Source: Manis javanica (Eukaryota; Chordata; Mammalia; Pholidota; Manidae). Taken from it: DNA of 64,000 bases. Where the stretch lies: positions 114,780,302 to 114,844,301 of the forward strand of contig NC_133164.1 in NCBI RefSeq assembly GCF_040802235.1, written 5' to 3'. Shown piece by piece: positions 12,300 to 23,519 of the stretch. The notes below the pieces were generated by a model that was not told where the DNA came from, did not search any database, and was given only the letters and a program-made list of their open reading frames with translations. Each line of letters begins with the position of its first letter. Within the stretch, counting starts at the first letter, position 1. The translations under genes and the position numbers were made by a program.

Positions 12300-12470
12300 A
12301 GATATCACAGAGTCAAAACCAGTAGACTTGAAATATGAATCCCCTGACATCACTTGCCCACCTACTCTTGACCAAGTAATATCATTTTATTTATATTTGA
12401 ATTTATGAATCCATTCTGGGTTTCTGTGATTCTGTCCTCTATTTGACTTACATGATTTCATATTCTTCCC
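12300..12470 (+). mobile_element. Probable MIR SINE
   Basis: AGAGTCAAAACCAGTAGACT then TATGAATCCCCTGACATCAC and TTGACCAAGTAATATCA resemble the MIR 5' half and core (pattern 'gagtcagactgcctgggttcgaatcc ... cttgggcaagtta'), followed by a weak 'tttctgtgattctgtcct' stretch. Heavily diverged. Confidence 0.45.
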
Positions 12471-13399
12471 AGTAACAGTTATTTCCTTTGATTGGAAACA
12501 AAATGAATTAATCATTTCGAATGTCCTGCTATAAAAATCTTTATTTCTGATTTTTAGGAATAGAGAAAATATTATAACTTGAAGTCTTTATTCCTTTGAA
12601 CTAATATCTAATAATGAGGCAGAGTCCCTGAATTACTCAAGCATTTTTACTGTTATGATATACTATATTGTTTTTTATGCCTACACATACTTCAGGGTAT
12701 ATTAACCTTTAAAACTGTGTGTATTATTTTATTGCAAGTTCAAAATTAGCCTTGTTTCGTGGATACTAGCTTTTGAATTTTCTAATTTATGGGTTTAATT
12801 TTAACTCTAATCATTCATAATTATATATATTCCCATTTAATTTATTAAAAGGTTTATTACATGTTTACTTATAATTGAAGAAATGAAACATTTGGAAATT
12901 GTCTTCTTTTAAGGTAGTGCTTTCAAAAACTATTCCACAAACATATAAATGACACTAGCAAATGGAAACTGCATATAGAAACAATAATTGCTTTCCCTTG
13001 AGTATTTTATGTTGCGATGGAATAAAATAAGAACTCTACCAAATTTCATTATAGAGATCCAATAGTGTCTATTATACACTATTCTACATTTTGTGAAATT
13101 ATTTTGCTAATATTGTAAAATTTACTAACATCATGTTTTAAGAACTAAGAAAAAGCATAACAGCTGTTTGGGGATATCAAAGTGCATCCTAAGTTTTCTC
13201 TTCCCCTAATAGTGCTCAAAATTTTCTCAGATTCAATTTGACCTAATAACTCTAAGAGGAGGTGGGTCAGGCAGTCACCAAATAGTCACAACAGAAAAAA
13301 ATGGTATACATATTATAAATAGTTGTACTTTAAAATCACCTAATACTTGTTGAATACCTATGTGGCCAAGCATTTATGAAAGCTAATACATATTTTAAA
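12471..13399. other. Intergenic, no gene recognised
   Basis: AT-rich with no coding or RNA feature. No repeat confidently recognised. Confidence 0.4.
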
Positions 13400-13860
13400 A
13401 ATTGTTTATAATTAATATATAGAGCTTATTTTAATTACTTATAGTTTCCAAAATAATTAAAACTATGTAAAATATTTCAGAATCCTTTCTTTTCCCCCAT
13501 CTCTTAAAGACCTCTCTATCCTGGAGGCAACCAGTCATAAAAATTTGGTATGTATCCTCTTTCTGTGGTTTTACTATCACATAAAGAATTTTGCACTCAT
13601 TTACATTTACAGTGGATGTTATACACAAATACACATATGCATACATAAATAGAAAAATAAACCATGTTTTATTTTATTTGGTTTTCCCAAAAATTGCTTT
13701 TTTTCCTCCTTAAAACATGCCCTTGCCTTATTTCCTTGTCAGTACATAGCCTATTATTTTTAGCTTATTATTTTTAATATCTTCATTGTAATACTTAATA
13801 TGAGTATATCAGAAGGTCTCCAATTTTTCACTATAAGATACAGTGTTGAAATATATGTGC
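13400..13860. mobile_element. Old LINE-1-derived fragment
   Basis: The sequence CCTGGAGGCAACCAGTCATA then AAAATTTGGTATGTATCCTC, ATACACATATGCATACATAA, TTCCTTGTCAGTACATAGCC and later CTCCAATTTTTCACTATAAG follows a familiar ancient L1-related repeat ('gaggcaaccactgttaa...ggtgtgtatcctt...catgtcagtacat...'). Orientation relative to the parent element is not settled. No coding capacity. Confidence 0.55.
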
Positions 13861-14129
13861 TCATGATCTGGTTACTACAACTCTCACTCCCAAAGCCTGG
13901 GGTTTGAATGGTGTGACTGGCAGGATGCAGAAATCCCTCTACAGGAAGGCTGTCATAGAACACTGCACATTTCCCGCAGGTAGGGCTGAGTGCTGCAAGT
14001 CCACATCAGAACAACCGAGATTGAAAAAGTTCATTCCCCAAAATGCAGCTAGCAGTGACCTCTGCCTTCTCTGGTGCTAATTTACCTGCTGATGGAGCCA
14101 TAATCTCAAGTCAGGTAGTTCTGTGTCAT
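13861..14129. other. Intergenic, no gene recognised
   Basis: Unique-looking sequence of moderate GC content. Nothing assignable. Confidence 0.4.
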
Positions 14130-14335
14130 GGTTCCTCTACATTTTACAGGTGGTTTTAATGTTGTATTTATCACAACATTTGCTCCTCTTTTTCTTTTTT
14201 AGGCAGGTCTTTTCCATCCTTTCACCTAAACAATTGCATCGTTGCCCTGTGCCTCATTTATTGTAGGTTTCCAAACACTTAGAATAGTGCCTGTGCGTAG
14301 TGTTGCTCAAAAAGACATCGTTGAATGAATGTCTA
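14130..14335 (+). mobile_element. LINE-2 3' end
   Basis: The end reads CACTTAGAATAGTGCCTGTG, then TGTTGCTCAAAAAGACAT and GTTGAATGAATG, matching the L2 tail ('agaatagtgcctggcacatagtaggtgctcaataaa...ttgaatgaatg'). The upstream part (GCCCTGTGCCTCATTTATTG) is consistent. Start is approximate. Confidence 0.65.
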
Positions 14336-15379
14336 TAACATACAACATAGTGATTGTTAATTCTTGTGAAAAGGACTGTCAGACAACTTTACTTTCAGAC
14401 AAAGCTGTAATAATTTGGATCATCAACACTGGATGCTACCCTATCAACCATTTAGAAAGTTGGTTACAACCCGGATCTAATTATGTTGCTTTACTTTCTC
14501 CAGGAATAAATACAAGGCTGTATTTTGTATGTGTGTGAAACAAATGGTCCTATAAATAGAAAGGAGGAGACATTTTATAGTTTTGTGATGTTAGTGGATT
14601 TAGACATTTAGAAAACATTTAAAGCAACATATAATGTATGGACATGATTATAGAAAAAGGTTTTCTAAGGATGAGAAAGATTCAAATTAAAGATGTGGTT
14701 TGAATTACATTCAAGGCATGAGGAGTAGACATTTATAGAATAGTCTCTTCCAAACCACACTTTGAAGGATTTGACATTATAACTGAAAGTTTAAAAAAGG
14801 ACATTCAAAATCCATTCACCACAAATCTAAGACTCTACTTCTTTTGATGTAAAAGGAAGAAGTGGCATTTACCTATTCCTTTGTAGGAAAAAACAAATCA
14901 AAGCCAATAGTGAAAAGATTCCCTAAACTTTCTCTCAAAATACCTGCAAACTTAAATACATGCACAATGCTTCCCACAGTCCCTTCCAAGTCAGGAACTG
15001 ATACTGAAGCTGCAGGATGTGCTGTTACCAAACAGTCTTCAGCTGAAAATTCTCTTCAGAATTGGCCTCAGCTGCAGAGAGCCTCCTTGCCAACGTCCCC
15101 TTTGCCTGGGCAGCACAAATCCAGGGACTGAGCATAGTAGGACTGTATAGACCTGGGATAATCTGAACGGTCATTTTAGAATCAGAGCTCCCTGTGGGAT
15201 TAGCCAAGGTGTCTTAAAACCTGCACTGTAGTCTTCTTTCTCTTTCTATCCAGTAATGATCCCTTCCCCCCTTTCCGAAAGCTGTAGATCATCTGAGTAC
15301 CCCGTGCATGGAAAGGTTAACATTACCAGCCATGCGTTTGGGAGTCTGTCCCCTAGTCTTGGAAATGAGTACACTCCCC
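14336..15379. other. Intergenic, no gene recognised
   Basis: No gene. A plus frame of 89 codons (14862-15131) is serine/proline-rich with no family resemblance. Nothing repetitive was recognised. Confidence 0.4.
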
Positions 15380-15839
15380 TGATTTCCTTCAGACTCATTT
15401 TCCTTCATCCAACTCTTAAATGTTGCTCTATCTTAGGATTTGCCCTATATCCTCATCTTTGCCTGTCTCCCTAGCCATGAGTGAATGGATCTCATTCATT
15501 TCCATGGTTTTAATTTCCATCCACATGCTGACAAATCACAAAACTACATTTTCAAGCGAACATTGTTCTCTTGAAATCAACATCTAAAAATGGAACTCTA
15601 CTGGCTTTATATCTGAATGACCACAGTGGTCTACACCTCTCATTTGTGCCCCCAACATTCAGTGAATCATTGTCTTGTTGATTCTACTTCAAAAGTATTT
15701 TTGTGTTCTAACATGTTTCTTTTTTGGGAGGGTGTATAAGGATTCCCATCTTTCTAACTCTAGTTCAGGCTACCACTCTATTACACATCTATGTTTTCTC
15801 CATTTTTATTCATCTCCACTCCTTCCTGCTTATTTAGAC
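15380..15839 (+). mobile_element. Probable LINE-2 fragment, upstream half
   Basis: Pyrimidine-rich text (TTCAGACTCATTTTCCTTCA, TGCCTGTCTCCCTAGCC, CACTCCTTCCTGCTTATTTA) has L2-like character. It sits immediately upstream of a hAT insertion, after which the L2 3' end resumes at about 16060. The most economical reading is one L2 copy split by the DNA transposon. Confidence 0.45.
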
Positions 15840-16057
15840 CAGGGGTCAGCAAACTTTGCCTGTAACAGACCAAATAGCAAGTATTTTAGGTTTTATGAGA
15901 CATACAGTCACTGCTGCAAACTCCTCCATTCTGCCATTGTAGCCTGAAAGCAGCCTTAAACAATACAAAAATGAATGGTCATGAATATACCTCAATAAAA
16001 CTTTATTAAAAAAAGAAACAAGATGTAGGGCAGATTTTCTTTGTTTACCAATGCCTG
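15840..16057 (+). mobile_element. Non-autonomous hAT-Charlie transposon (MER type)
   Basis: Begins CAGGGGTCAGCAAACTTTGC and ends TTTACCAATGCCTG. The reverse complement of the end (CAGGCATTGGTAAA) matches the start, giving imperfect terminal inverted repeats of about 15 bp. The interior has TATTTTAGGTTTTATGAGAC, CATTGTAGCCTGAAAGCAGC and AATAAAACTTTATTAAAAAA, a familiar mammalian MER interior. It has no transposase gene and would have been moved in trans by a hAT transposase. A sister copy lies at 59478-59803. The family name is not fixed by eye. Confidence 0.8.
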
Positions 16058-16340
16058 AGCTAAATCACCATTCCTCCCAAACCTTTTTCCCAGCTTCTAC
16101 TCTTTCTTCAGACCTCATTTTAGATATGACCTCCCTCTAGCAATTTCTGTCTCTGTTCCCCCTTTATATGTGCTCCAAATACTTTATTTTAATTATGTAT
16201 TTAACTGCCTGTTACCCCATTAGCTTTTAAACTCCAGTTGAATAGCAATCAAACCTATTCTGAACATCTTTGTATCCCTATAATTTGTAGAGCGGCTCAA
16301 GGTTGGCACCAATAAATATATTTGGATGAATAAAAGTATG
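16058..16340 (+). mobile_element. LINE-2 3' end (downstream half)
   Basis: After the hAT element: TAGCTTTTAAACTCCAGTTG, then ACATCTTTGTATCCCTATAA and CAATAAATATATTTGGATGA, matching the L2 tail ('...tttgtatccccagcgcctag...caataaatatttgttgaatga'). Plus orientation. It is likely continuous with 15380-15839 before the hAT insertion. Confidence 0.65.
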
Positions 16341-16999
16341 GATTTGGGAATGAGTAGATATATTTGAGGGAAACCAGAATGGCTTAGTTAATGGCAGGAT
16401 AGACTATGGGTATAGGTAGCAATCTGATGTGAGATACAATCATACTTTTCTTGAACATATGTAGAGTCAGTTAATTATTATGAAAACATTTGAGGTTCCT
16501 AAAACTCAAAGGCTTCTAAGGTTTGAAAAAGACTTAGGAATTATATACTCCAATGGTGAACTGGTCTCAAATTTCATTTTGCTTCCACATGATTCAAATG
16601 TGTAACACACTTCCATCAGGATAGAGTATCTAATGAGTTTTCAGTGTAGATTGGAGAGGTGTTGGTGAGTGTAAAGGAAATTGGTCCCAGGACCTGACTG
16701 CCTGCCCAATTCATACTCAATCTAATCACTCTTTCTCATGCATACTTCCTCACAGCCAAACGCCTCATTTGAATTACTCTCACAGGCAATGTTTTAGTCC
16801 TGCCTCTGAATCTTTTCATCTGCTATTATTTCTGCCTCTGTTCTTCATTTTTCTTTCAAGTTGCAGAGGGGCACCCCGGGTTAACTAATTATGTATATAC
16901 GGAACATCCCACCCCAGTAACACCCTTTCACTGCAACAGATTCCTTTCCTTTTTAGAACCAATCTCAAGCTATTAACTATGTATGCACTTGTTTACTCA
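16341..16999. other. Intergenic, possible faint LINE-2
   Basis: No gene. The segment 16680-16860 (GCCTCTGAATCTTTTCATCT, TTCTGCCTCTGTTCTTCATT) has weak L2-like pyrimidine-rich character but is too diverged to call as a separate element. Confidence 0.4.
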
Positions 17000-17230
17000 A
17001 TGAAAGGTAAAGTGAGTTATGCTGGGTTTGAATCCCAGTTAACTGGCTTCTGGATATTGTCAATGCTGCTGGAAATACATGTGCCCCAGGTTCTCTGAGA
17101 GGAAAAGATAATGATGGTGCTTACCACACAGGTTTATGGGAGAATTGAATGAATTAAAGTCTTTTGAAATTTTTCTGGAAAATAACTCAATATAAGTTGG
17201 CTATGTAAAATAATGATTATTTTTAATGTT
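17000..17230 (+). mobile_element. Probable MIR SINE
   Basis: GCTGGGTTTGAATCCCAGTT followed by AACTGGCTTCTGGATA matches the MIR tRNA-like part; AAGATAATGATGGTGCTTAC and ACACAGGTTTATGGGAGAAT followed by TGAATGAATTAAAG match the 3' core. Plus orientation, strongly diverged. Confidence 0.6.
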
Positions 17231-20109
17231 ATATGAATATTAATCATTCTTATAAATAGTAATTAATAAATATTAACCATTATTAATTATGTATTATTTA
17301 TCTCCCTCACTAGATTATAATGATCCTTTAGACAAGGGCTGTATACGATTTTGTTCAAAAATGTTATACCCAGTGGCCGTACAGTGACTGGCATTGCAGT
17401 GATGTTGAATGACAGAGAGAGTCCTACTAGGCTTCTCTCCGTAGCCTGTGGTGAAAATCCTTAAACTAGCTGGTATCCAGGACTAGACCAAGAAGCAGAG
17501 ACCTACAGATGTATATGTCCTTTTCAAGTTACCTAGTTAGCAGGTGTGGAGTAGGGATCTGAGCTTGGAAAATTTATATTGTCCTGGCCTGCCCTGTGCT
17601 AGGTTTTATTTCATCAATTGCAAAATATTTACAAGGTTTTGACTGTTAACACAAGACTTCCTATTTCTTTACCATTTTCCAGTAGCAAAGCAATTGTGTA
17701 TAGAAACTTTTCCATTTACATATTGGTTTCACTCCTAAGTTTGTTCCCATATCCAAGTTTATAAGTACAAAATGTCATTTGATAAGCCGTAGCTATTTAC
17801 CTCTAGTTGGTTATTTCCAGTTTCTGCTGGTGTGCACATTTGTGTATTTATGAAATTTTACAAATAGAAATTTTGTACTTAACACTGAATTAAAAGTGAG
17901 GAAAAAACCAATGATAGCCAGTCTGTAAAAGTGTTAACTGCATAGTTCATATAAAACTAATAAAATAATTTCTAATACCAGACAATGAATATTCCAAACA
18001 ACATAGCTTACATTGGAATGATAAATATAAATTAAAAACATTTTACTGATACTAAAACAGGTACTTAATGCCTGAGAAATTGTTTTAAAAATATTGCATA
18101 GATACTAGATGAAAAGCAGCTTATCTATTTTGGAAAATAAGGCTGTTACATTTACTTTCAAGTACCCTGGTGAACAAACATTCAAGGTTACAACTTACAA
18201 TGTATTTTTACAGTAACAATATTTCCCATTAAGCACAACACAATAAATCTTTTTAAGGCTTTTTTGGATGTATTTTTCTTTGAGCTTTATTTAGCCTTGA
18301 ACAAGGCATCCTGATGAAAACATTTCCTAGAAACCAATGTTGAAAACAAGAACTTATGAAATCCCATTTTATCTACAAAGAGACAGCAATGAAAAGGGGG
18401 GAAAAAACTTATTACAACCAATGAAAAATCGTAACTCCTTTGCTTCTAAAAAGTCCTTTTATTGTATTAACACACTGTCAGAGCACATAAACCGATTTCC
18501 TATAGCAATCAATTCTAAAACAATTACAAAGCTTGCAACACAGCTCTGGAAAAAATCTTTGAGTTCTCCAGGATGAAAAATTCTCTGAAAGTAATTGAAT
18601 GATATTTTTGAAGGGAGTGGCTTAAGAATTGTTTTACTTATGGGAAAGTATTAAAAAATAAATATTTGGGTTTTTTTAAACAAACTAGAATACACTGATA
18701 CACATAAAAAAGAATTCATCTTTAATATTTAGAATCCAGAGGTAATCTCTGTGTGCATTTGTGTATGTAACTCTTTTTTTCTGCCTAGGTATTTCTTTCA
18801 TCCAAAAGATAATGCTATTAACTCTAATAGGATATATTTTTATAAAGTTTGAGAGTGTTTTCCTTCCCTCCATCATCACAGAGCTGGGAGCATGTCATCC
18901 TCATAGAGAAACTCCTTTGCCAATATGGTGCCTGAAAATGAAAGTAGCAATAGCTGACATGTAGAAGAGGAAAACCCCTTCCATTTCTCATTCTGCACAT
19001 ACTTTGGAGGAATATGTAAAAAAGTTTCCTTGAGCATCTCTAAAGCACAGAAGTCCCCAAGGTTAAACTTGCATATTCAGAGAAGCTAGGGATGGGGAAC
19101 AGAAGTGCGTTCCCGAGGATCAGAAGCCCTGGTGGAGGCAGCAGCATTGCTAAACTGAAGACAGAAGGGAGCAACCTTCCAGAAGAGGTCACTAGACTGA
19201 AGGACAGCACTCAGACCAGCAGACCCTTCTTTCTTAGGGTGAACAGAAGCTGAAGCTCTTCAGGGAACTCGAGTTAGTCCTGGAGAGAAGTGGAGGTGAA
19301 GAAGGTTGAAATGACTGAATACCAATTGAAAAGACACTGAGATTGTATTCAGAGGGGACTCAGTGTCCATGAATTAGAAAGCTTAACTTTCTTGGCAGCA
19401 GTGACTGGACGGGCTGAGAGATTTGTGTGGGGAATTACAGATAAATAGACCTCACTGCACATCCAAGATGGAAGAACTTTGTGAGTGCACATTTTAACCT
19501 GCTACATACATGTTCATTATTGTAACTTAGTTTTTTTCAAATATTAGTATATTTTAAATATCTTTCCATAGCTGTAAATATATTGCTACCAAATAATTTA
19601 ATACTTACATAATTTTTCATTTCACAAGCTTAGTGTAATATATTTAACAAATTCCTTATTTTTGGATGTGACTTGTTTCTCACTTTGTCTTATATAGGTG
19701 TATATAAATTATTTTCATCTTTTCCCTTCAATCAAATGTCTAACTCCTGTAATTGCTAGACCACATGGAAAGTGCCTTTTGAGTTTTTGATATGGAATAG
19801 TCAAATAGTCCTATAGCAGTATTGTACCAATACACATAACTGAACAGTATTTGTAATGGATCCTTTCATTATATCTGGAAAGCAGTGAATACAAAAATAT
19901 TTGGAAATTTGATAAACTTTTACTGTTAGTTCAGGTTTTTAAAATTACTTCACTGTAAGTCAATTCAACATTTTTCTTCAGGTACCTGGCTGTTAATTTT
20001 CCATTTGCTTATATTTCAAATGATACATATTTGTCTGATTGTTTCTATATAAAATATTAATATTGATTTGCCTGTAATGTATTAAAAGATTTCCAGTTGA
20101 TCGATTGCT
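17231..20109. other. Intergenic, no gene recognised
   Basis: AT-rich. Pieces such as 18740-18840 and 19540-19860 have the feel of old L1 debris (TTTCCATAGCTGTAAATATA; TAGACCACATGGAAAGTGCC), but none could be aligned confidently. 19070-19480 is more GC-balanced and unassigned. Open frames here are short and featureless. Confidence 0.4.
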
Positions 20110-20255
20110 TTGTTTTTAATAAACTTCTTGGAATAATTTTGGATTTCTAAAACATTAGCTTAGATAATTCATAGTCTTCCAAATACCTTCAACCTGGTTT
20201 TCCCTGATGTTAACATCTTACATGACCATGATACATTTGGAAAAAAAAGTAACTA

Positions 20256-20438
20256 GGGACTCTGTGACCTCGTACTACACTGAAGGACAGTGACTGCAAT
20301 GGGGTATGTGTGGGGGGGACTTGATAATGAGGGTGAATTTAATAACCACATTGTTTTTCTTGTGAAACCTTCATAAGAGTGTATATCAATGATACATTAA
20401 TAAAAAAAATTTAAAAATAAAATAAAAATAAATTCCCT
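20256..20438 (+). mobile_element. 5'-truncated LINE-1 3' tail with target-site duplication
   Basis: Reads GGGACTCTGTGACCTCGTAC, ACTGCAATGGGGTATG, GGGGGGACTTGATAATGAGG, AATAACCACATTGTTTTTC, TATCAATGATACATTAATAA and an A-rich tail. It is flanked by 15-bp near-copies: eight A then GTAACTA before (20241-20255) and eight A then CGAACTA after (20439-20453), two mismatches, as expected for target-primed reverse transcription. It sits inside an older L1 segment, so it is younger. A relative lies at 48715-48835. This is probably the 3' end of an L1 active in this lineage. Confidence 0.7.
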
Positions 20439-20755
20439 AAAAAAAACGAACTAAGAATTTCACATTGGTACAATATTATTAACCGAACCATAGACTTTAT
20501 TCAGACTTCACCAGTTTTCCCACTAATGTCCTTCTGTTCCAGAATCTAATTCTGGATACCTCATTTCCTTTGTTATCATGTGCTTTTAGTGTTTTTCAGT
20601 CTGTGACTGTTTCTCTGTCTTGTCTTATTTTTTGTAACTGTGGAAGTTTTGAAGACTACCGCTAAGATATTTTGAAGAATGGTGTTCAACTTGTGCCTTT
20701 CTGATATTTTCTCATGATTAGATTGGGGTTAGTGGCACAAAGGCGAGGTGCACCT

Positions 20756-21180
20756 GTATGGTGGTTCGTCTTATATATTAACTTGGCTCGGCTCTGTTCC
20801 CCAGGTTTTAATCAAACAGTAATTTTGGTGTTTCTGTGAAGGTATTTTATAGATATGATTAACACGTATAATCAATTGGTATTAAGTAAAAGTGATCACC
20901 CTTGAAAATATGGGTGGGCATTATCATATCAGTTGGAAGCTTTAGGAGCAAAAACAGATTTCCTGAAATTTAACAAGAAGAAATTTCGCCTTAAGCTTCA
21001 GGAAGCAAGTACTGCCAGAGTTCCCAGCCTGCTTGACCTGCCTACACATTTCAGAATGCCACTCCCAGCAACCACACAATCCAGTTTCTTTAAACGCATC
21101 TGTCTCTCTGTATCTATATCAACCTACTTATTACTCTACTATTGTTCCTACTTATCTGGACAATACTGAGACTTCCATTG
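20756..21180. mobile_element. Ancient interspersed repeat nested in old L1
   Basis: Starts near GGTGGTTCGTCTTATATATT then AACTTGGCTCGGCTCTG, continues AATTTTGGTGTTTCTGTGAA, GGTATTTTATAGATATGATT, ATATGGGTGGGCATTATCAT then ATCAGTTGGAAGC, and ends around CTATATCAACCTACTTATTA. This follows a familiar mammalian repeat ('ggttaattttatgtgtcaacttgactggg ... tgggtgggcctcatccaatcagttgaaggc'). I recognise the sequence type but cannot assign its family name with confidence; it may be LTR-derived. Confidence 0.55.
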
Positions 21181-21391
21181 CATGATAGCAGGAGGTATAT
21201 AATATCACTATGACTTATGAAAGGCGATGTTAACCTGATCGCTTGGTTTAGTTGGGGTCTGCCAGGTTCCTCTTTTATAAAGTCTCTATTTTTCCCTATG
21301 ATACACTACATTTTGCAAATGAGTCGTTAATTCTAGTTTATATCCAAACTGATTGGAATTAATTTCCACCTCCTGAAAGAGGGACTGTCTA

Positions 21392-21440
21392 CATGCATTA
21401 CTTCTTCACCATTTATTTATTCATTTAACCATTTATTTTT
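21392..21440 (+). repeat. 49-bp direct repeat, copy 1
   Basis: The segment beginning CATGCATTACTTCTTCAC and running through ATTTATTTATTCATTTAACC to a run of T is repeated at 21829-21877 with one mismatch (C to T). The flanks of this copy (following ATCAGTATGGACGCATG) fit the ancient L1 sequence, so this is likely the original. Confidence 0.9.
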
Positions 21441-21828
21441 ATCAGTATGGACGCATGTACTTATTTTATATTTTGGGTCATAAAAAATATTAGCATTTAG
21501 TTTATTGCTCAAATTCTTTCCAACTGTGGCCATTGGGAGTTACTTTTATTTGGTTTCTGTGGCCTTTTCACAAGTCCTCAGCTTTGCTTTGCTTTGTTTT
21601 CTTTGAATTCCCTTCTGGTACCACAAGATCTCCTAAATCATCTTCACTTTTTTCATCCCCGTGATTCCAGCTAAAATAATTTTTGAAAGGACCATTTTTT
21701 TCTCTTACTGGAGAATTGTGTTTGGAAACCAAGAGATGAGCTCTCTCTGGGTGTTCTCACTGCCATTGAGGTGTCATAATAGACCCTCTCAGTGGGCAGA
21801 GCTAAGAAATACATGTGTATACATATGC

Positions 21829-21877
21829 CATGCATTACTTCTTCACTATTTATTTATTCATTTAACCATTTATTTTT
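21829..21877 (+). repeat. 49-bp direct repeat, copy 2
   Basis: Near-exact copy (48 of 49) of 21392-21440, 437 bp downstream in the same orientation. The base before and the sequence after differ from copy 1. It interrupts what otherwise resembles the old L1 sequence, so this looks like the derived copy. Confidence 0.9.
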
Positions 21878-22473
21878 GATAAAATATAAATTATCAGCAT
21901 GATAGAGCTCATTCTAAACCTCCTCTCTTGCTTATTTTTTTAACTTTTAAAAAATCTGACTGTAACTTTTAAAAATCTGGTTACCATTACCTGTAATTGA
22001 TTTACCTATCTGTTTAACTCTAGGATAATGTAGTTTCAGAATTCCTAACACATACTCTTGTGGGAAATCAATTTAATAACCAGAGTACAATAATTATGTA
22101 TGGCTCTTTTTGTCTGCAGCCTTATGTTATTCAGTGACAGCACTGTTTCCAAAACTACTCAAATCAGTTCCTTACCCCCCACCCCCAGCTTCCTTCACTG
22201 AGGTCATATCATTCATTTGTAATACATTTAGAGTTATATGTCACCATCTGTACTCCATGCTTGGATCCCTTGATATTTGGCTGATAGTTCAAATTTTGCA
22301 TACAGTGAAGTTCACACTGTGGGCTTTGACAAATGCATAATCATTTACCGAATACTCCAGTTCATGCAGAACAGTTCCATAACCCTAATAATTCTCCTGT
22401 ATAGCCCTTTGTAATTAGCCAATTTCCTTTGGGGTAGACAACGTTTTCTCAGAACACAAATAATACAAACCAT

Positions 22474-22521
22474 CATATATATATATATATATAAATCTAG
22501 ATAATTACATATATATATATC
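22474..22521. repeat. AT dinucleotide runs
   Basis: Two (AT) runs, around 22474-22493 and 22508-22521, separated by AAATCTAGATAATTAC. They are self-complementary and can form hairpins. Simple sequence at the boundary between the old L1 5' fragment and the next L1 fragment. Confidence 0.85.
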
Positions 22522-23515
22522 TGTGTTTATAAATTTGACTTCATGAAAATGTAACCTTTTGCTTTTTGAAAGACACTATTATGAAAATGAAGAGGCCACA
22601 GACTAGGAGAAAGTATCGATAAGACAGGCATCAGACAAAGAACATGCATGCAAAATATATAAAGATCTACAATTCAGTATTGATAATACAAACTGTGATT
22701 TTAAAACATCAACAAAACCTCAGCCCCTTCACAAAAGAAAATATGTAAACAACTAGTGGCACATGAAAAAATTATTTCAGTATTATTCTTATGAGAGAAA
22801 TTACAAATTAAAATCTCAGTGAGGTAGTACTACAAACCAATTAGACTTACTAAAATGAATTTTAAGAACTCCCATGCTTTGTGTTGTCAAGGATGTAAAC
22901 CAATTTGAACTCTCAAACTATAGTAGATATGCTAAGTGTGCAACCACACTGGAAGATACTTGGTAGCTTCTTACGAAGTTCAATATACACATCCTGAGAC
23001 TTTAGTAGTTACCCAGGAGAAGCTAAAAAAGAGGTATGTGTACATCACAATTCATTCCATCTTTATTTCCAATAGTTCAAAAATCAAAGTGTCTATGATC
23101 AGAAGAATGGGTAAACAAATTGTGGTAAACTTACACCAGATTACAAAAATGCTGGCAGTAGGGGTTGAGGGGGGTGGGCAAATTCTTGATAAATATGGAT
23201 GCATTGCAAAATAGTTACTCTGACTGAAAGAAGACAGACCAAATATATAAAGAAAAAACAACTAAACTATATACAACATGATTCTGTTTGCAGATGATTC
23301 CTGAAAGCTAATCTGTAGTGACAAAGCATGTCAGTGCTTTCCTGGTGATATTAGTGGAAGAAGGGATGGAGTACAAAGACGCTTTTGAGGTGGTAGAAAC
23401 GTTTGCTGTCTTGATTGTGGTGATGGTTGTGTACAGTACGCATATACACACACTGATGAAACCGTACAGTATTTTGTATTTCAAACATACTATATTAAAA
23501 CTTTACAAAAAAATG
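22522..23515 (+). mobile_element. Old LINE-1 3' end (L1M-type) with 3'UTR
   Basis: Plus-strand remnants of the ORF2 C-terminal part and 3'UTR. Key matches: ACTTCATGAAAATGTAACCT, AATATATAAAGATCTACAAT, AAGAAAATATGTAAACAACT, TTACAAATTAAAATCTCAGT then GAGGTAGTAC, CAATAGTTCAAAAATCAAAG, AGAAGAATGGGTAAACAAAT, ATTGTGGTGATGGTTGTGTA, and an end TATATTAAAACTTTAC with an A run at about 23512. Frames are short and broken (for example 22936-23214). The YARS2 retrocopy begins about 60 bp past its tail. Confidence 0.75.
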
Positions 23516-23519
23516 TACC

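Larger units (their letters stand above)
20110..22460 (+). mobile_element. Ancient LINE-1 5'-region repeat, interrupted by two insertions
   Basis: A long stretch follows an abundant old L1 5'-region sequence in order: CAACCTGGTTTTCCCTGATG, CATTGGTACAATATTATTAA, CACCAGTTTTCCCACTAATG, TTTCTCATGATTAGATTGGG, then after an insertion ATCAGTATGGACGCATGTAC, GTGGCCATTGGGAGTTACTT, TACTGGAGAATTGTGTTTGG, TGAGGTGTCATAATAGACCC, GGGCTTTGACAAATGCATAA and GCAGAACAGTTCCATAACCC. It is broken by a later L1 tail (20256-20438) and by another repeat (about 20756-21180). Non-coding. The exact subfamily needs a repeat-library search. A 49-bp stretch within it is duplicated. Confidence 0.65.
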
